NCBI GenBank assembly: GCA_946811695.1
Contig: OX328128.1
Location: 76,106,821 to 76,170,820 of the forward strand
Source: Gonocerus acuteangulatus
Lineage: Eukaryota > Arthropoda > Insecta > Hemiptera > Coreidae
DNA: 64,000 bases
Direction: 5' to 3'
Shown here: positions 20,089 through 31,371 of the stretch, piece after piece
Position numbering within the stretch: the stretch's first letter is position 1
Layout: every line of letters starts with the position of its first letter
The notes under the pieces: generated by a model
Databases searched by the model: none
Seen by the model: only the letters and a program-made list of their open reading frames with translations
Told to the model about the DNA's origin: nothing
Translations under genes and position numbers: made by a program

Positions 20089-21562
20089 GTCCGACTCGCA
20101 GGAACTGCGTCATCTTAGCGCGGTTCCAGTTTTTTTTTTTTTTTTTTTTTTTTTTTAAGGCACATCTACATCTAGGTCATTAGCGCCGACATCCAGGGTG
20201 TAGCGAGGAATTTCACCAGCGAGCAGTGGGATGATAAAATTCCTGCCGGAGGTTGGGAATCGAACCCACCATCTCCCGCTTATGAATCCAAGGCGCTAGC
20301 CCTTCATATCCTTATTCTCATTTGAAAAGCATAGAATAGAAACAGATAATATTTTCCTCGGCCTTTGTTGAAAGGGTTTTATGGCTATGGTATACCTGGG
20401 GTCAGGTCCGCAAGACCCTAGAATCCTCTTCTACCGATACTTCATTTCATACGTTTCAATGAATTGGAAAATATCAAATATTTTCACACATTCCTGTGTT
20501 CTTTTACTATAGTAATAATTCTACAGATAAAGTCAATTAAAAAATAAAATAAAAAAACCAACAGCATAAAGGCAATTGAAAATATTCAAAAGACGTCATC
20601 GAATCTTTTTCTCTTGGCAAGCTATATTTCTAACAATGAATTGTTTTTCTTATTTTGCTTAATCTTTTTTATTGTAAAATACATTATCCAACTATAAGCA
20701 ATTAAAAAATAACAAGGAATAAAAACAGACAAAAAGAACAGTTCGAATAAGCAAAATCAATTACTTTAATGTTTTAAGCACTTATTTCTCCGATTTACAT
20801 CGCCTAATCAAAACTTTCATCAGAACCTTTTTTGTAGAGCATTTAGTAAGCTTTCTAATGGTATTCTTCCGTTTACCAAGATTCTCAACCTTTTTCAAGA
20901 TATTAAGGAAAATATACAAAGTTACCAAAACTTTTTAAGTCTGTTAATAAAATATTTTATTCTAACCCTTCCTTAACTCCAAACGTAACCAAAATTTCAA
21001 CATATTAGTTTTGATGAAAGTAGAACATGCAGAAAATGTTTCAACTGAATCCCATGATTCTAAGTACCCAAACCAAAAACGGTATTCAAAAAATATTTTT
21101 CCAATTTTCTCGAAAACGGTTAAAGCTATCGCCTTGAAAATGGTTTCATTCGTTTTCCTAGCCCAGGAATCATATAAAACGAGTACTTAGAAGCTTATGA
21201 ACTCAAAAACGTAAGCGTTACGATTTTTTTTGCGCGAATTTCGCCCCAAACGCCTCCTTCCAGTAGGCGGATTTTGCTGGTTAACGAACTTGACCTTTCA
21301 AATTGGACGAAGGATTTTTGTACCAAATTTCATCAAAATCGGACCATTCGTCTTCTAGCTAGAGAGCGAACAGACAAATATATATATATATAAATAAATA
21401 TATACATATATATATATATATATACAAATTTGAACCACCGTTATTTTCGGTCTCTAGGGGTTCTGAAACGCGAAATTTTCTAGTCGGCACTTCCGGATTG
21501 TTTCATTGTATCAACCCTATAAGCGGGGTTCCTCCCTATGGGGGAGGGAGGAACCGCGCTAA
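20089..21562 (+). mobile_element. Family A, near full-length copy
   Basis: The 5' end is GTCCGACTCGCAGGAACTGC after A5, with the GCGTCATCTTAGCGCGGTTCC motif; an antisense SINE has inserted right there (20130-20302). The internal blocks are intact, (TA)n lies at 21379-21424, and the 3' end is hairpin GGTTCCTCCC..GGGAGGGAGGAACC followed by GCGCTAA at 21562. Confidence 0.85.
20130..20302 (-). mobile_element. tRNA-derived SINE, type 1 (antisense, head truncated)
   Basis: A T-run of about 28 at the left, then the inverse of the common tail (GGTCATTAGCGCCGACATCC), the body, and B box GGGTTCGATTCCC on the - strand. The first part of the tRNA head is missing. It splits family A between GCGCGGTTCC and TTCATATCC. 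Confidence 0.8.
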
Positions 21563-22370
21563 AAGAACAGTTCGAATAAGCGAAATCAATTACTTTAAAG
21601 TTTTAAGCACTTATTTCTCCGATTGACATCGCCTACTCAAAACTTTCATTAGAACCTTTTTTGTAGAGCATTTAGTAAGCTTTCTAATGGTATACTTCCG
21701 TTTCCCAAAATTCTCAACCTTTTTCGAGATATTAAGGAAAGTATACAAAGTTACCAAAACTTTTTTATGTCTGTTAATAAAATATTTTATTCTAACCCTT
21801 CCTTAACTCCAAACGCAACCAAAATTTCAACATATTAGTTTTAATGAAAGTAGAACATGCAGTAAATGTTTCAACTGAATCCCATGACTCTAAGTACCCA
21901 AACCAAAAACGGCATTCAAAAATTATTTTTTCAGTTTTCTCGAAAACGGTTAAAGCTATCGCATTGAAAATGGTTCCATTCGTTTTCCTAGCCCAAGAAG
22001 CCTATAAAACGAGTACTTACAAGCTTATGAACTCAAAAACGTAAGCGTTGCGATTTTTTTTGCGCGAATTTCGCCCCAAACGCCATCTTCCAGTGGGCGG
22101 ATTCTGCTGGTTAACGAACTTGACCTTTCAAATTGTACGACGGATTTTTGTACCAAATTTCATCAAAATCGGACCATCAGGGAAGCCAGAAATGAGCGAA
22201 CAGACAAATATATATATATATATATATATATACAAATTTTAACCACCGTTATTTTCGGTCTCTAGGGGTTCTGAAACGCGAAATTTTCTAGTCGGCACTT
22301 CCGGATTGTTTCATTGTATCAACCCTATAAGCGGGGTTCCTCCGTATGGGGGAGGGAGGAACCGCGCTAA
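21563..22370 (+). mobile_element. Family A 3' half, tandem copy
   Basis: A direct repeat of 20733-21562 (AAGAACAGTTCGAATAAGC to the terminal GAACCGCGCTAA) that begins immediately after the first 3' terminus. It has no 5' end of its own. Its (TA)n is shorter, at 22208-22232. Confidence 0.85.
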
Positions 22371-22657
22371 AAAAATATAAATAATAGTATATTTTTATAT
22401 AAAGCACTTAGGAATAAATCGCTTATGTCTTAAATCTTGAATAATGTTATTATTCCAGAACATTTTACACACTCAAGATAATGTAAATGTGAACCTTCTT
22501 ACTACATATACGTCATTAAATTTCAATGATGCAATAAAAATAAATAAAAAATTCCTGCTTATTTATCTGGAGTGATACTGCTTTGTTTGTGTATATACAA
22601 TAATTAAACTTACTTTTTAGAGTTTATTATATAACCTGTAAAAGCTTAAATCTTATT

Positions 22658-22966
22658 TTAGCACTTTCCTCCGAAGGGTTGGGTTGGGTTGGTAGTTTAA
22701 GGGCAGAAAACTGCTTGGTCATCTCCGCCCTTGTTGTGTTTAATTGTGCAGGATTAATGTTAGGATGGAGAGTGTTTTCAGTATTATGTGTTTGAGATAG
22801 AGTTGTGTTACTAAAGTTGTATTTGGGAGAATCCAAGTTTGGAAAAAGCTACTTTCCTCCGAAGGAAAGTAGCTATTGAGGTTGGACTCATGACGGAATT
22901 TTTGAAAAATGTCTTCAAATCTTTATCGATCCTACCTAGTAGACACCGAAAATGACCCCCGTTAAA

Positions 22967-23031
<65 letters not shown>

Positions 23032-24082
23032 TGTTAACACGATAGCGGCCAGAGTTTTTGTTTTTTCGTCACGAAACTTGGTATATGGCATTCAATTAGC
23101 AAACGATTGAACGAGTTCGTTAACCACCAAAGTCGGTCCACCGGAAGGGGGGGTTTACCCCGAACCCAAAACACTAATTTGACTATGTCAGCCGTAATAT
23201 TTGTTATATTTCAACGAAACTTGGTATTCGTAGTGGTAATATAGACAGAAAAGTGAGATATAAAAATGAACTAAATCGGTTCATTAGAAGGGGGGGGGGG
23301 TTTACTCCGGACCCACAATACCAATTCGCCACTACCAGCCGTGATTTTTGGTATATTTCGACGAAACTAGGTATTCGTAGTGGTAATCCACAGGCGAATA
23401 TGTGTTGTAAAAATAAACTAAATCGGTTCATTAGGAGGGGGGGTTTACTCCGGACCCACAATACCAATTCGCCACTACCAGCCGTGATTTTTGGTATATT
23501 TCGACGAAACTCGGTATTCGTAGTGGTAATCTACAGTTAAATATGTGTTGTAAAAATAAACTAAATCGGTTCATTAGAAGGGGGGGTTTACTCCGGACCC
23601 AAATTCCTAATATACTCATACCGGTCGTAATTTCTGCTGTATTGTAACGAAACGCGGTATACGTCGTGGGTAACTCATGAGAAAGAAGTGTTGTAAAAAT
23701 GAGCTGAATCGGTCAATCGTAAAGCGGGGGTTTAATTTGCAATATATTTCAATAGAAAAGCCCGCCAAACGTAGGTTCACAAAGCCGCCGCAAGGAGCGC
23801 TTTCTACCACTAGAGTGACTGTATCCTGTTCCTGCGTTAGATCAATATACGATAATATGAGTTTTTTTTGTATTTATTACGTAGTGTAGTAGGTACCATG
23901 TGTAAACATAACTCTGGAAGCAAATTAATAATTGATCAGTTACTCATTACAAATTTAAAAGAGAACTATTCATGTTTTTATTTTATTTATTAGGATATTT
24001 TAAGCAAATTGTTCTGGAAAGCAGTCTACACTACCTAAATTCTGAGGAAAGTGCTTAGTTATGCAGCTCCTGCGTGACGGAC
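22658..24082 (-). mobile_element. Family B copy 4 (full length, antisense, with insertion)
   Basis: The 5' end on the - strand is at 24082 (GTCCGTCACGCAGGAGCTGC) and the 3' hairpin and TTAGCAC inverse are at 22658. It carries four to five internal G-run units and (TA)n at 22970-23028. Its terminal hairpin has been split by a 170-bp retroposed piece (22678-22849). Confidence 0.85.
22678..22849 (-). mobile_element. Retroposed LINE or SINE tail in the family B hairpin
   Basis: Flanked by the 15-bp duplication ACTTTCCTCCGAAGG (22662-22676 and 22851-22865). On the - strand it ends GGGCGGAGATGACC...TCTGCCC, then ACTACCAACCCAACCCAAC, i.e. a small hairpin plus pentamer tail as in the LINE end at 34160-34222. 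Origin is inferred from that end. Confidence 0.55.
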
Positions 24083-24113
24083 TTTTTTTAATTATATGTG
24101 CCTAAAAGAACTT

Positions 24114-24180
24114 GGTTTTTTTTTTTTTTTTATTTATATTTTTTTGGTGTATCTACTGCCGAGGTCATTAGCACCAAGAA
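24114..24180 (-). mobile_element. SINE 3'-tail fragment (antisense)
   Basis: Poly(T), then GGTGTATCTACTGCCGAGGT, CATTAGCACC: the inverse of the shared SINE tail (GGCGCTAATGGCC...). Only the tail is present. Confidence 0.55.
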
Positions 24181-24289
24181 CTTGTTTTATATACATTTTT
24201 CCTCGTATTGTAAAATTTAAATAAGTTATTTGTTTTTTAGTTAAAACACTTTATGACACACAGGATGTATTGGTTTGAGTCTGCTAAAA

Positions 24290-25060
24290 ATGAAAGTAAG
24301 TCATAAGACAACTAAGTACAGTTAATCTATTGATGTTTTCATTCTACTTCGATGGACTGTACAGTTAATCTATTGGTGTTTCCATTCTACTTCGATGGAC
24401 TGCATGGGCGTATATAAGGGGGGGGGCTGAGGGGGCTGCAGCCCCCCAAAATTTTGATTTGATCGGTAAAAATGTTAGAAAACCCTTAAAAATAAATTAA
24501 ATCAGATCATTTAGTTCATAAAAAATATTCTGTTTTGAGTGTAATAGCATTTTAGTTGGCTAAAACTCTTCCAAGTTCTAAATAGTTAGTATTCCATACA
24601 CCGGAAATGGTCTCAGCCCCCCCCCCTCCCGAAATTTCCCCAGCCCCCTCCGAAATTATTTCCTATATACGCCCATGATGGACTGTACAGTTCAACTCGG
24701 GCCTCAAGGATGTCCCACTAAAGTTGGCCAGTCCAAATTTTGAGATTTCCTTATTGTACATTAGACAGCCTTGAGGCCAGAGTTGAACTGTACAGTCCAT
24801 CGAAATAGAATAAAAACACCAATAGATTAACTGTGCAGACCAATAAGGCCGGGACTGTGCAGGTCAGGCCTGACGTGTGTGGACAAGAGGATATTTGCTT
24901 CGCATTCAGAGGGTCTACTATAACTAGACTGTGCAGTCCGTGCCTTGAGGTTTCTTACCTTATCGTGTGTTTGCTAGATCTGTTCAGGCCGAACTATGCA
25001 GTCTCTGCCTTGAGGTATGAACTAAACGAGTATGGCCTCCTAAACGTACTTGATGAAGGT
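24290..25060. repeat. Repeat D, copy 2, with inverted minisatellite units
   Basis: Two units in inverse orientation (TCTACTTCGATGGACTGTACAG-like, 24345-24402) and one in forward orientation (24790-24835) flank the hAT MITE. The blocks GACAGCCTTGAGGCCAGAGT and GTGTGGACAAGAGGATATTT match 6090-6440 in order. Confidence 0.7.
24403..24677. mobile_element. hAT-type MITE, copy 2 (275 bp)
   Basis: CATGGGCGTATATA at the left is matched by TATATACGCCCATG at the right (14-bp inverted ends). Perfect 8-bp duplication ATGGACTG (24395-24402, 24678-24685). It has inserted into a unit of the repeat D minisatellite. Confidence 0.92.
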
Positions 25061-25157
25061 TTAACTATGTTAATCCTTTCATTATCCGTAAGTAGGCTAA
25101 ACAATTCTACGAAGACTAAATCATTAACAATTTTATTTATTTATTTTTTTTTTTAAA

Positions 25158-25552
25158 TTCTTCCTTGACTCCAAATGTAACCAAAGTTTAAACATCTTAA
25201 TAAAGATGGATTTCAAACAGAAATTATTTCAAATGAATCTCACTACTCTAAGTATACAAACAGAAAATAAGTTACAAAATCATGTTTTTCACTTTTCACA
25301 ACAACGGTTACAGATATCAAATGAAAGCATATGAACTCGAGCCAAAGACGAACTTGTTGGCTCTAATTTCGCCCTAAAAACCATTTTCCGGTTGACGGAT
25401 TCTACTGGCTAACGTACTTGGCCTTTCAAATTAGACGGAAGATTTTTGTACCAAATTTCATCACAATATTTTTGAGGCTGTGAGAAAGCGATATTATATA
25501 CAAATTTTAACGCCGTTATTTTCGAGATCATTATGAAACGTAAAATGTTCTG
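25158..25552 (+). mobile_element. Family A 3'-half fragment
   Basis: TTCCTTGACTCCAAATGTAA through TTGTACCAAATTTCATCA to TACAAATTTTAACGCCGTTA. The terminal hairpin is lacking; a SINE tail follows. Confidence 0.65.
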
Positions 25553-25620
25553 GGGGTGGTAACCTATAGATAACCCGTCCCAAAATTCGTTGTTATTATA
25601 AATTGAAGTTAAAATTTAAA
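25553..25620 (+). mobile_element. Type 2 SINE 3'-tail fragment
   Basis: GGTGGTAACCTATAGATAAC, CCGTCCCAAAATTC, then AAGTTAAAATTTAAATAAA, matching the ends of the type 2 copies at 49330 and 51970. Confidence 0.6.
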
Positions 25621-25915
25621 TAAATGTTCTAGTCAGCACTTCCGGATTGCAGTCAGTTTCAAGCCCCCGACGAGAGAGCATCGGTCCGAAGGATTAACTG
25701 AGCTTCCCTCGACAGGCATTTAGACTTTCTATACTCAAATTCTTATTCTTTTACACTAACAATGTAAAAGAATGTAAGGTACCGTTTATTTTTTTGTTGT
25801 TTTTCGTTCTTCTTGGGTGTTTCTCCTACAAGTAATCATCATTCTATTTTATTTTTTTCTCGATTATAAATTACGTTCTCTCTGATATTTTTTTTTTTTT
25901 TTTTTGTCTGTTCTT

Positions 25916-26039
25916 TTAGCACTTTCCTCCGAAGGAAAGTAGCTATTGAGGTTGGACTCATGACGGAATTTTTGAAAAATGTCTTCAAATCTTTATCGAT
26001 CCTACCTAGTAGACACCGAAAATGACCCCCGTTAAAATT

Positions 26040-26070
<31 letters not shown>

Positions 26071-26977
26071 CTGTTAACACGATAGCGGCCAGAGTTTTTG
26101 TTTTTTCGTCACGAAAATTGGTATATAGCATTCAATTAGCAAACGATTGAACGAGTTCGTTAACCACCAAAGTCGGTCCACCGGAAGGGGGGGTTTACCC
26201 GAACCCAAAACACTAATTTGACTATGTCAGCCGTAATATTTGTTATATTTCAACGAAACTTGGTATTCGTAGTGGTAATATAGACAGAAAAGTGAGATAT
26301 AAAAATGAACTAAATCGGTTCATTAGAAGGGGGGGGGGTTTACTCCGGACCCACAATACCAATTCGCCACTACCAGCCGTGATTTTTGGTATATTTCGAT
26401 GAAACTCGGTATTCGTAGTGGTAATTCACAGGTAAATAACTGTTGTAAAAATAAACTAAATCGGTTCATTAGAAGGGGGGGTTTACTCTTGACCCAAATT
26501 CTTAATATACTCATACCGGTCGTAATTTCTGCTGTATTGTAACGAAACGCGGTATACGTCGTGGGTAACTCATGAGAAAGAAGTATTGTAAAACTGAGCT
26601 GAATCGGTCAATCGGAAAGCGGGGGTTTAATTTGTAATATATTTCAATAGAAAAGCCCGTCAGACGTAGGTTTACAAAGCCGCCGCAAGGAGCGCTTTCT
26701 ACCACTAGAGTGACTGTATCCTGTTCCTGCGTTAGATCAAAATACGATAATATGAGGTTTTTTGTATTTATTACGTAGTGTAATAGGTACCATGTGTAAA
26801 CATAACTCTGGAAGCAAATTATTAATTGATCAGTTACTCATTATAAATTTAAAAGAGAACTATTCATGTTTTTATTTTATTTATGTAGGATATTTTAAGC
26901 AAATTGTTCTGGAAAGCAATCTACACTACCCAAATTCTGAGGAAAGTGCTTAGTTATGCAGCTCCTGCGTGACGGAC
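25916..26977 (-). mobile_element. Family B copy 5 (full length, antisense)
   Basis: The 5' end on the - strand is at 26977 (GTCCGTCACGCAGGAGCTGC) and the 3' hairpin is at 25916-25945. It carries fewer internal units than copies 1 and 4, and a short (TA)n(GT)n at 26039-26070. Confidence 0.85.
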
Positions 26978-27047
26978 TTTTTTCCACTCATTATTGGTGA
27001 AATATTAAAAGTCTATTTATTCATTCGCATTCTTACCTCCAGTCAAG

Positions 27048-28416
27048 ATGCGAAAACCGCCCGACAAACGGCCTAGGGTAGATACCCCGCCGTCGCTATC
27101 CCCCCCCCCCCTCGACGGCGGATTTAGAAAATGCCCCAACTATGGAAAATATTCCAAAATTCCTAATTATTAAACGGAAGGGAGAAGGGAATTTTAATAA
27201 AATTAGCCCTTTCTTTATTAATAAAGCAGTGATTGGGTTCGTCGGTACAGTTATGACGATTAAAAAACTGAAGGAAGGTACCCTACTTGTAGAGGTTACT
27301 AATGAAGCGCAATCCAAAAAACTAATTAGTTGTAGTAAATTATGTAATGACATGGAAGTTGAAGTTATCCCACATTCTAAAGTAAATAGTAGCCAGGGAG
27401 TGATACGCTGCTACGACTTGGACGTGGTAGATATAGAGGAAGAAAAAATGGAATTAAAATCCCAAAATGTGACGGATATTCACCGTTTTTCTATTAAAAG
27501 GAACAATGAGGTAATAGACAACCCATAGTTACCTCCTCACCTTTGGAAGTCCCGACCTACCGCGAAACATTAAAGTTGGTTACCTTAACATACCTGTAAA
27601 ACCTTATTACCCGAACCCAACTAGGTGTACGAGGTGCTTACAATTCGGGCATGTAAAATTTTTCTGTACAAAACCATTCATGTGCAGCACTTGTTGCAAC
27701 CCAAAACACGAGGGAGCCTGTAGTGGCCCGGTGATGTGTGCGGTTTACAAAGGAGCCCACAATAGTTTCGACAAAAACTGCCCAAATTTCACAATTGAAA
27801 AAGAAATAAAAAAAATACAAATAAATGAGAAAATAACTTACGGATCAGCTAAAAAGAAATTTTTTAATAACGTCCCCCAAAATCTATTACTAAAAACACC
27901 CAAATATTCTGAAATTCTATTAAGAACAAATACCAAAAAGTCAGCAACAGCAGAAATAGGAATACAAACAGATTTATTTGAACAAAAAATTAATAAAAAT
28001 TCTCATAGAACTTCCTTAGTTGGAAGCGATAGGAAGACTGGAACTGCGAGCTCTCCACCCCTCTCCCCTCTCCTCCCTACCCCTCATTCCCTCTCTCTCA
28101 TACCCTCTCACTCCCGCCTGTACTCTCTCCTTCCCCACCTCTCCCTCCTCCTCCTACTACCACTTTCCCCTCCCTCCTAGCTATCCCTACTTCCCCACCT
28201 CTCCCTAGTGGTTCGGCTGCCTCTACTCCTCCCAGCAAGGCAGACGATAAGAAGCCAGAGTCCAAGACTACAATAGCCTCTATCAGTACTAAACTCCCAA
28301 ATAAGAAAACTCCACCCGTACTCACAAATAAACAATCCCGACCTTGCTCGGCCAACACACCCAAACCACAAAGAAAGAAAGAAAATGATAAAATGGATGT
28401 TGATTCCCCGAAATAA
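27048..28416 (+). pseudogene. LINE ORF1 (gag-like nucleic-acid-binding protein), frameshifted
   Basis: ATG at 27048 opens a frame (MRKPPDKRPRVDTPPSLSP) that is thrown out by one base in a C12 run at 27100. The main frame (27142-27528) then encodes a roughly 120-residue domain (ENIPKFLIIKRKGEGNF ... IHRFSIKRN). After another shift comes GYLNIPVKPYYPNPTRC and a run of zinc knuckles, CTRCLQFGHVKFFC and CSTCCNPKHEGAC; the third (CAVYKGAHNSFDKNC) has lost one cysteine. A Pro/Ser-rich tail follows. This is the standard ORF1 layout of I and jockey elements, which coats the element RNA. Confidence 0.8.
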
Positions 28417-28726
28417 AATTTATATTATGTACAAAACAATGTATATGAAACCTAACTGTTTATCAAAAAATATACCCTCAACACAAAAAAAAAATATATT
28501 TGCATAAACCAAAACAATATTGAAACATATCATTCCACGCATTACACTCTGATAATACCTGGAAAATATATCTACATGCAATTTTTATAAATATTTATGT
28601 AAATTTAAGAAAATATTTATTATATTATTATTGCTATCCATTCCTATTTCATTTCTATTCTATTTTATGCTATTTATTATATCTTATGTCGTTATGTGTA
28701 TGTATGAGGGTGTGTATGTGTATGCA

Positions 28727-28736
<10 letters not shown>

Positions 28737-28784
<48 letters not shown>
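28737..28784. repeat. (TA)n microsatellite between LINE ORF1 and ORF2
   Basis: About 22 TA units preceded by a GT-rich stretch, lying in the inter-ORF spacer. Confidence 0.85.
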
Positions 28785-28785
<1 letters not shown>

Positions 28786-28847
28786 TAATATATATATTAA
28801 TGGATCAAATGACACCCTAAATTTATAGAAACCACGGAAATAACTTT

Positions 28848-29716
28848 AAATTAATTCAGTGGAATTGTAACGGCATAAGAACACACCTAAGCGTCCTGCA
28901 ACTAATAGTACAGGACTACTCGCCAGATTTCATCTGTCTACAAGAAACCAACCTAAAGGAATCTGACAACTTCACACTAAAGGGCTATAACATTCACCGC
29001 TATGACTACCTCCTCGGGGGGAAAGCATGCAACGGGGTACTTATCGCCATATCAAACAAAATACCATTCAAAATAGTCGACATTCAAACCAACCTTCAAG
29101 CAATAGCAATCCAAACCCAAAAAGACATTCCCATTACAATAGCTAATATTTACCTCCCACCCAGCAACACATTGAATAACCAGGACATAGACCAACTATT
29201 CAAGCAACTCCAGAAACCACTGATTTTCTTGGGGATATGAATGCCCATTCAAAATATTGGGGATCGAGGACCGATAACAATAGAGGGAACATTATCGAGA
29301 AGGCTATTTATGACAACAACCTACATATCCTCAACACTGGAGAACCCACCTTCCTCAGTAATACATATCAAACCCTATCAGCAATAGATGTTTCAACCTG
29401 CTGCAGCCACATAATAAAACATGCCACATGGAATGTACTCTCAGACCAATACTCCAGCGATCATTTCCCCATACTTATAACAAGCTACGCCGACTTACCA
29501 AATCCAACCAAGAAAGTAAGATGGAAAATGAATAATGCAGACTGGGACACGTTTCAACAACTTGCAGTAATACGTGGGCCTCTCCCTAATGACACAAAAG
29601 AAGCAAGCGAAATAATCACCCAAACCATCATTGACGCAGCATCCCAAGCCATCCCAAAAACAAATTCTGATCCTAGACGCCGAACCTTGCCATGGTTCAA
29701 CCAAGAATGCTATTAA
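28848..29716 (+). pseudogene. LINE ORF2, apurinic/apyrimidinic-type endonuclease part
   Basis: The frame from 28848 reads IQWNCNGIRTHLSVLQ, SPDFICLQETNL, then CNGVLIAISN and ANIYLPPSN. After a one-base loss at about 29237 it continues MNAHSKYWGS, SAIDVSTC and SDHFPILI. These are the N, QE, Y.P, D.N.H and SDH motifs of the LINE endonuclease that nicks the target. The N-terminal half and C-terminal half are in different frames. Confidence 0.82.
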
Positions 29717-31371
29717 AAGCAGACGAAGGGCATATAGGAAATTCACCCGAAATATGTCCGAAGAAAACCTTATCAACTACAAAAGGGAGAAAGCAAAATG
29801 CAAGAGGATCATAAATACGACCAAGGCTATTTCCTGGAAAAATTGTGTATCCACCATAAACTCCTCTACCCCTTCAGCAACAATATGGAACAAAGTCCGC
29901 GCAATTACCGGGAAAAACCAGAGACCTCCAATCTACATAAATGTAAACGGAAAGCTCAACACAAACGAACTGGATATAGTAGAAGAATTTGCTACCGTCT
30001 TTAGCAACCAGAACCACAGATACGAACCAAAATTTTCAGAATACAATACTGAACAAGAATCCGAACTGATCCACTTCCATGATGACGCTGAAAATACTAT
30101 GCCATACAACGCCCCCCTTACTATGTCCGAATTCAGATCCGCAATAACCAGACTTACAGGAAAATCCCCAGGCCCAGACGAAGTGACATACGAAATGATC
30201 CAAAAACTACCAGAATCATTCAAACTCAAAATCCTCCAACCGTTTAACTTAATTTGGCAGACCGGCAACATACCGAAGACATGGAAACACGCAATCGTTA
30301 TCCCAATCCCCAAGCTTGGAAAAAGCTCAAGCGAAGCCACAAACTACAGACCAGTGTCACTCACCAACTGCTTGTGTAAAATTCTTGAAAGAATTGTAAA
30401 TAGAAGACTTGGCTGGTTTCTGGAAAACTACAAGCTCCTGAATGGCCTACAATGCGGCTTCACGAAAGGAGGATCCACAATCGATAATCTGGTGAAACTG
30501 GACACATTCCTACAGGAAACATTTATAAACAAACAACATGCTATAGGGATATTCTTCGACATCCATAAAGCTTTTGATACAGCATGGAGGAAACCTGCCT
30601 ACCTTCATCCAAAGTTTTCTGGAGGACAGAACTTTCCAAGTACAGGTTGGCAACACGCTCTCCAGTTTTCAAGTCCAAGATACAGGAGTCCCCCCAGGGT
30701 AGCGTCCTGAGCACCACATTATTTACCATAGCAATAGACGAAATTACAAACTGCATAACATCTAAAGTTCAAGGGTTATTATTTGTCGACGATTTTGCCA
30801 TAATTTGTAGATCAGAAAGCCTACCATTTAGTCAAAAACATCTACAGGTAGCCGTAACAAAGCTACAGAGATGGTCGGAAAAGACAGGCTTCAAATTCTC
30901 TCCTGATAAAACGAAATGCATGTTTTTTCCAGACGAAGAACAACCTCAAACCAACCCACCATAAAGTTGTATGATTCACCCATAAGATACACAGAGACAA
31001 TCAGGTTCCTAGGACTTACATTCGACACAAAACTAAAATGGGATGAACATATAAATGATCTGAAAAAACGTTCAGCGGATAGACTTAAACTCCTCAGAGA
31101 ATTGGCAAACACAACTTGGGGTGCCGATCGAAAATCCCTGTTGACCATCTACAAAGCAGTAATACTGGCCAAGATTGACTACGGAAGCATCATATATGGC
31201 TCGGCCAGACTTACTGTGCTGAACAAACTAGATGCCATTCACCACGCAGGGATCAGAACAGCAATAGGAGCCTTCCGTTCCAGTCAAATTCTCAGCATGT
31301 GCGTAGATGCAGGAATACCCCCCTACTATTCAGAAGACAACAGTTGGCTGCCCGATATATGTCCAAACTAG
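29631..31371 (+). pseudogene. LINE ORF2, reverse transcriptase part
   Basis: Motifs appear in order: KSPGPDEVTYEMIQKLP, TWKHAIVIPIPKLGK, NYRPVSLTNCLCKILERIV, QCGFTKGGSTIDNL, IFFDIHKAFDTAWR (first catalytic Asp), PQGSVLSTTLFTIAID and LLFVDDFAIICRS (catalytic DD). The thumb then carries FLGLTFDTKLKWDEHI, TTWGADRKSLLTIYKAVILA and GAFRSS. At least three frameshifts (near 30590, 30710 and 30960) break it, so the protein is not made intact. Confidence 0.88.

Noticed and set aside
20089..22370. Canonical Helitron call for family A because it ends in CTAA after a hairpin
   Set aside because: A CTRR end with A-T insertion is not consistent (the base after CTAA varies) and no TC start is seen; the offset inverted repeats fit Helentron-type better.
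28020..28371. Pro/Ser-rich and Gly-rich frames on both strands
   Set aside because: Low-complexity pyrimidine-rich tail of the LINE ORF1; not separate genes.
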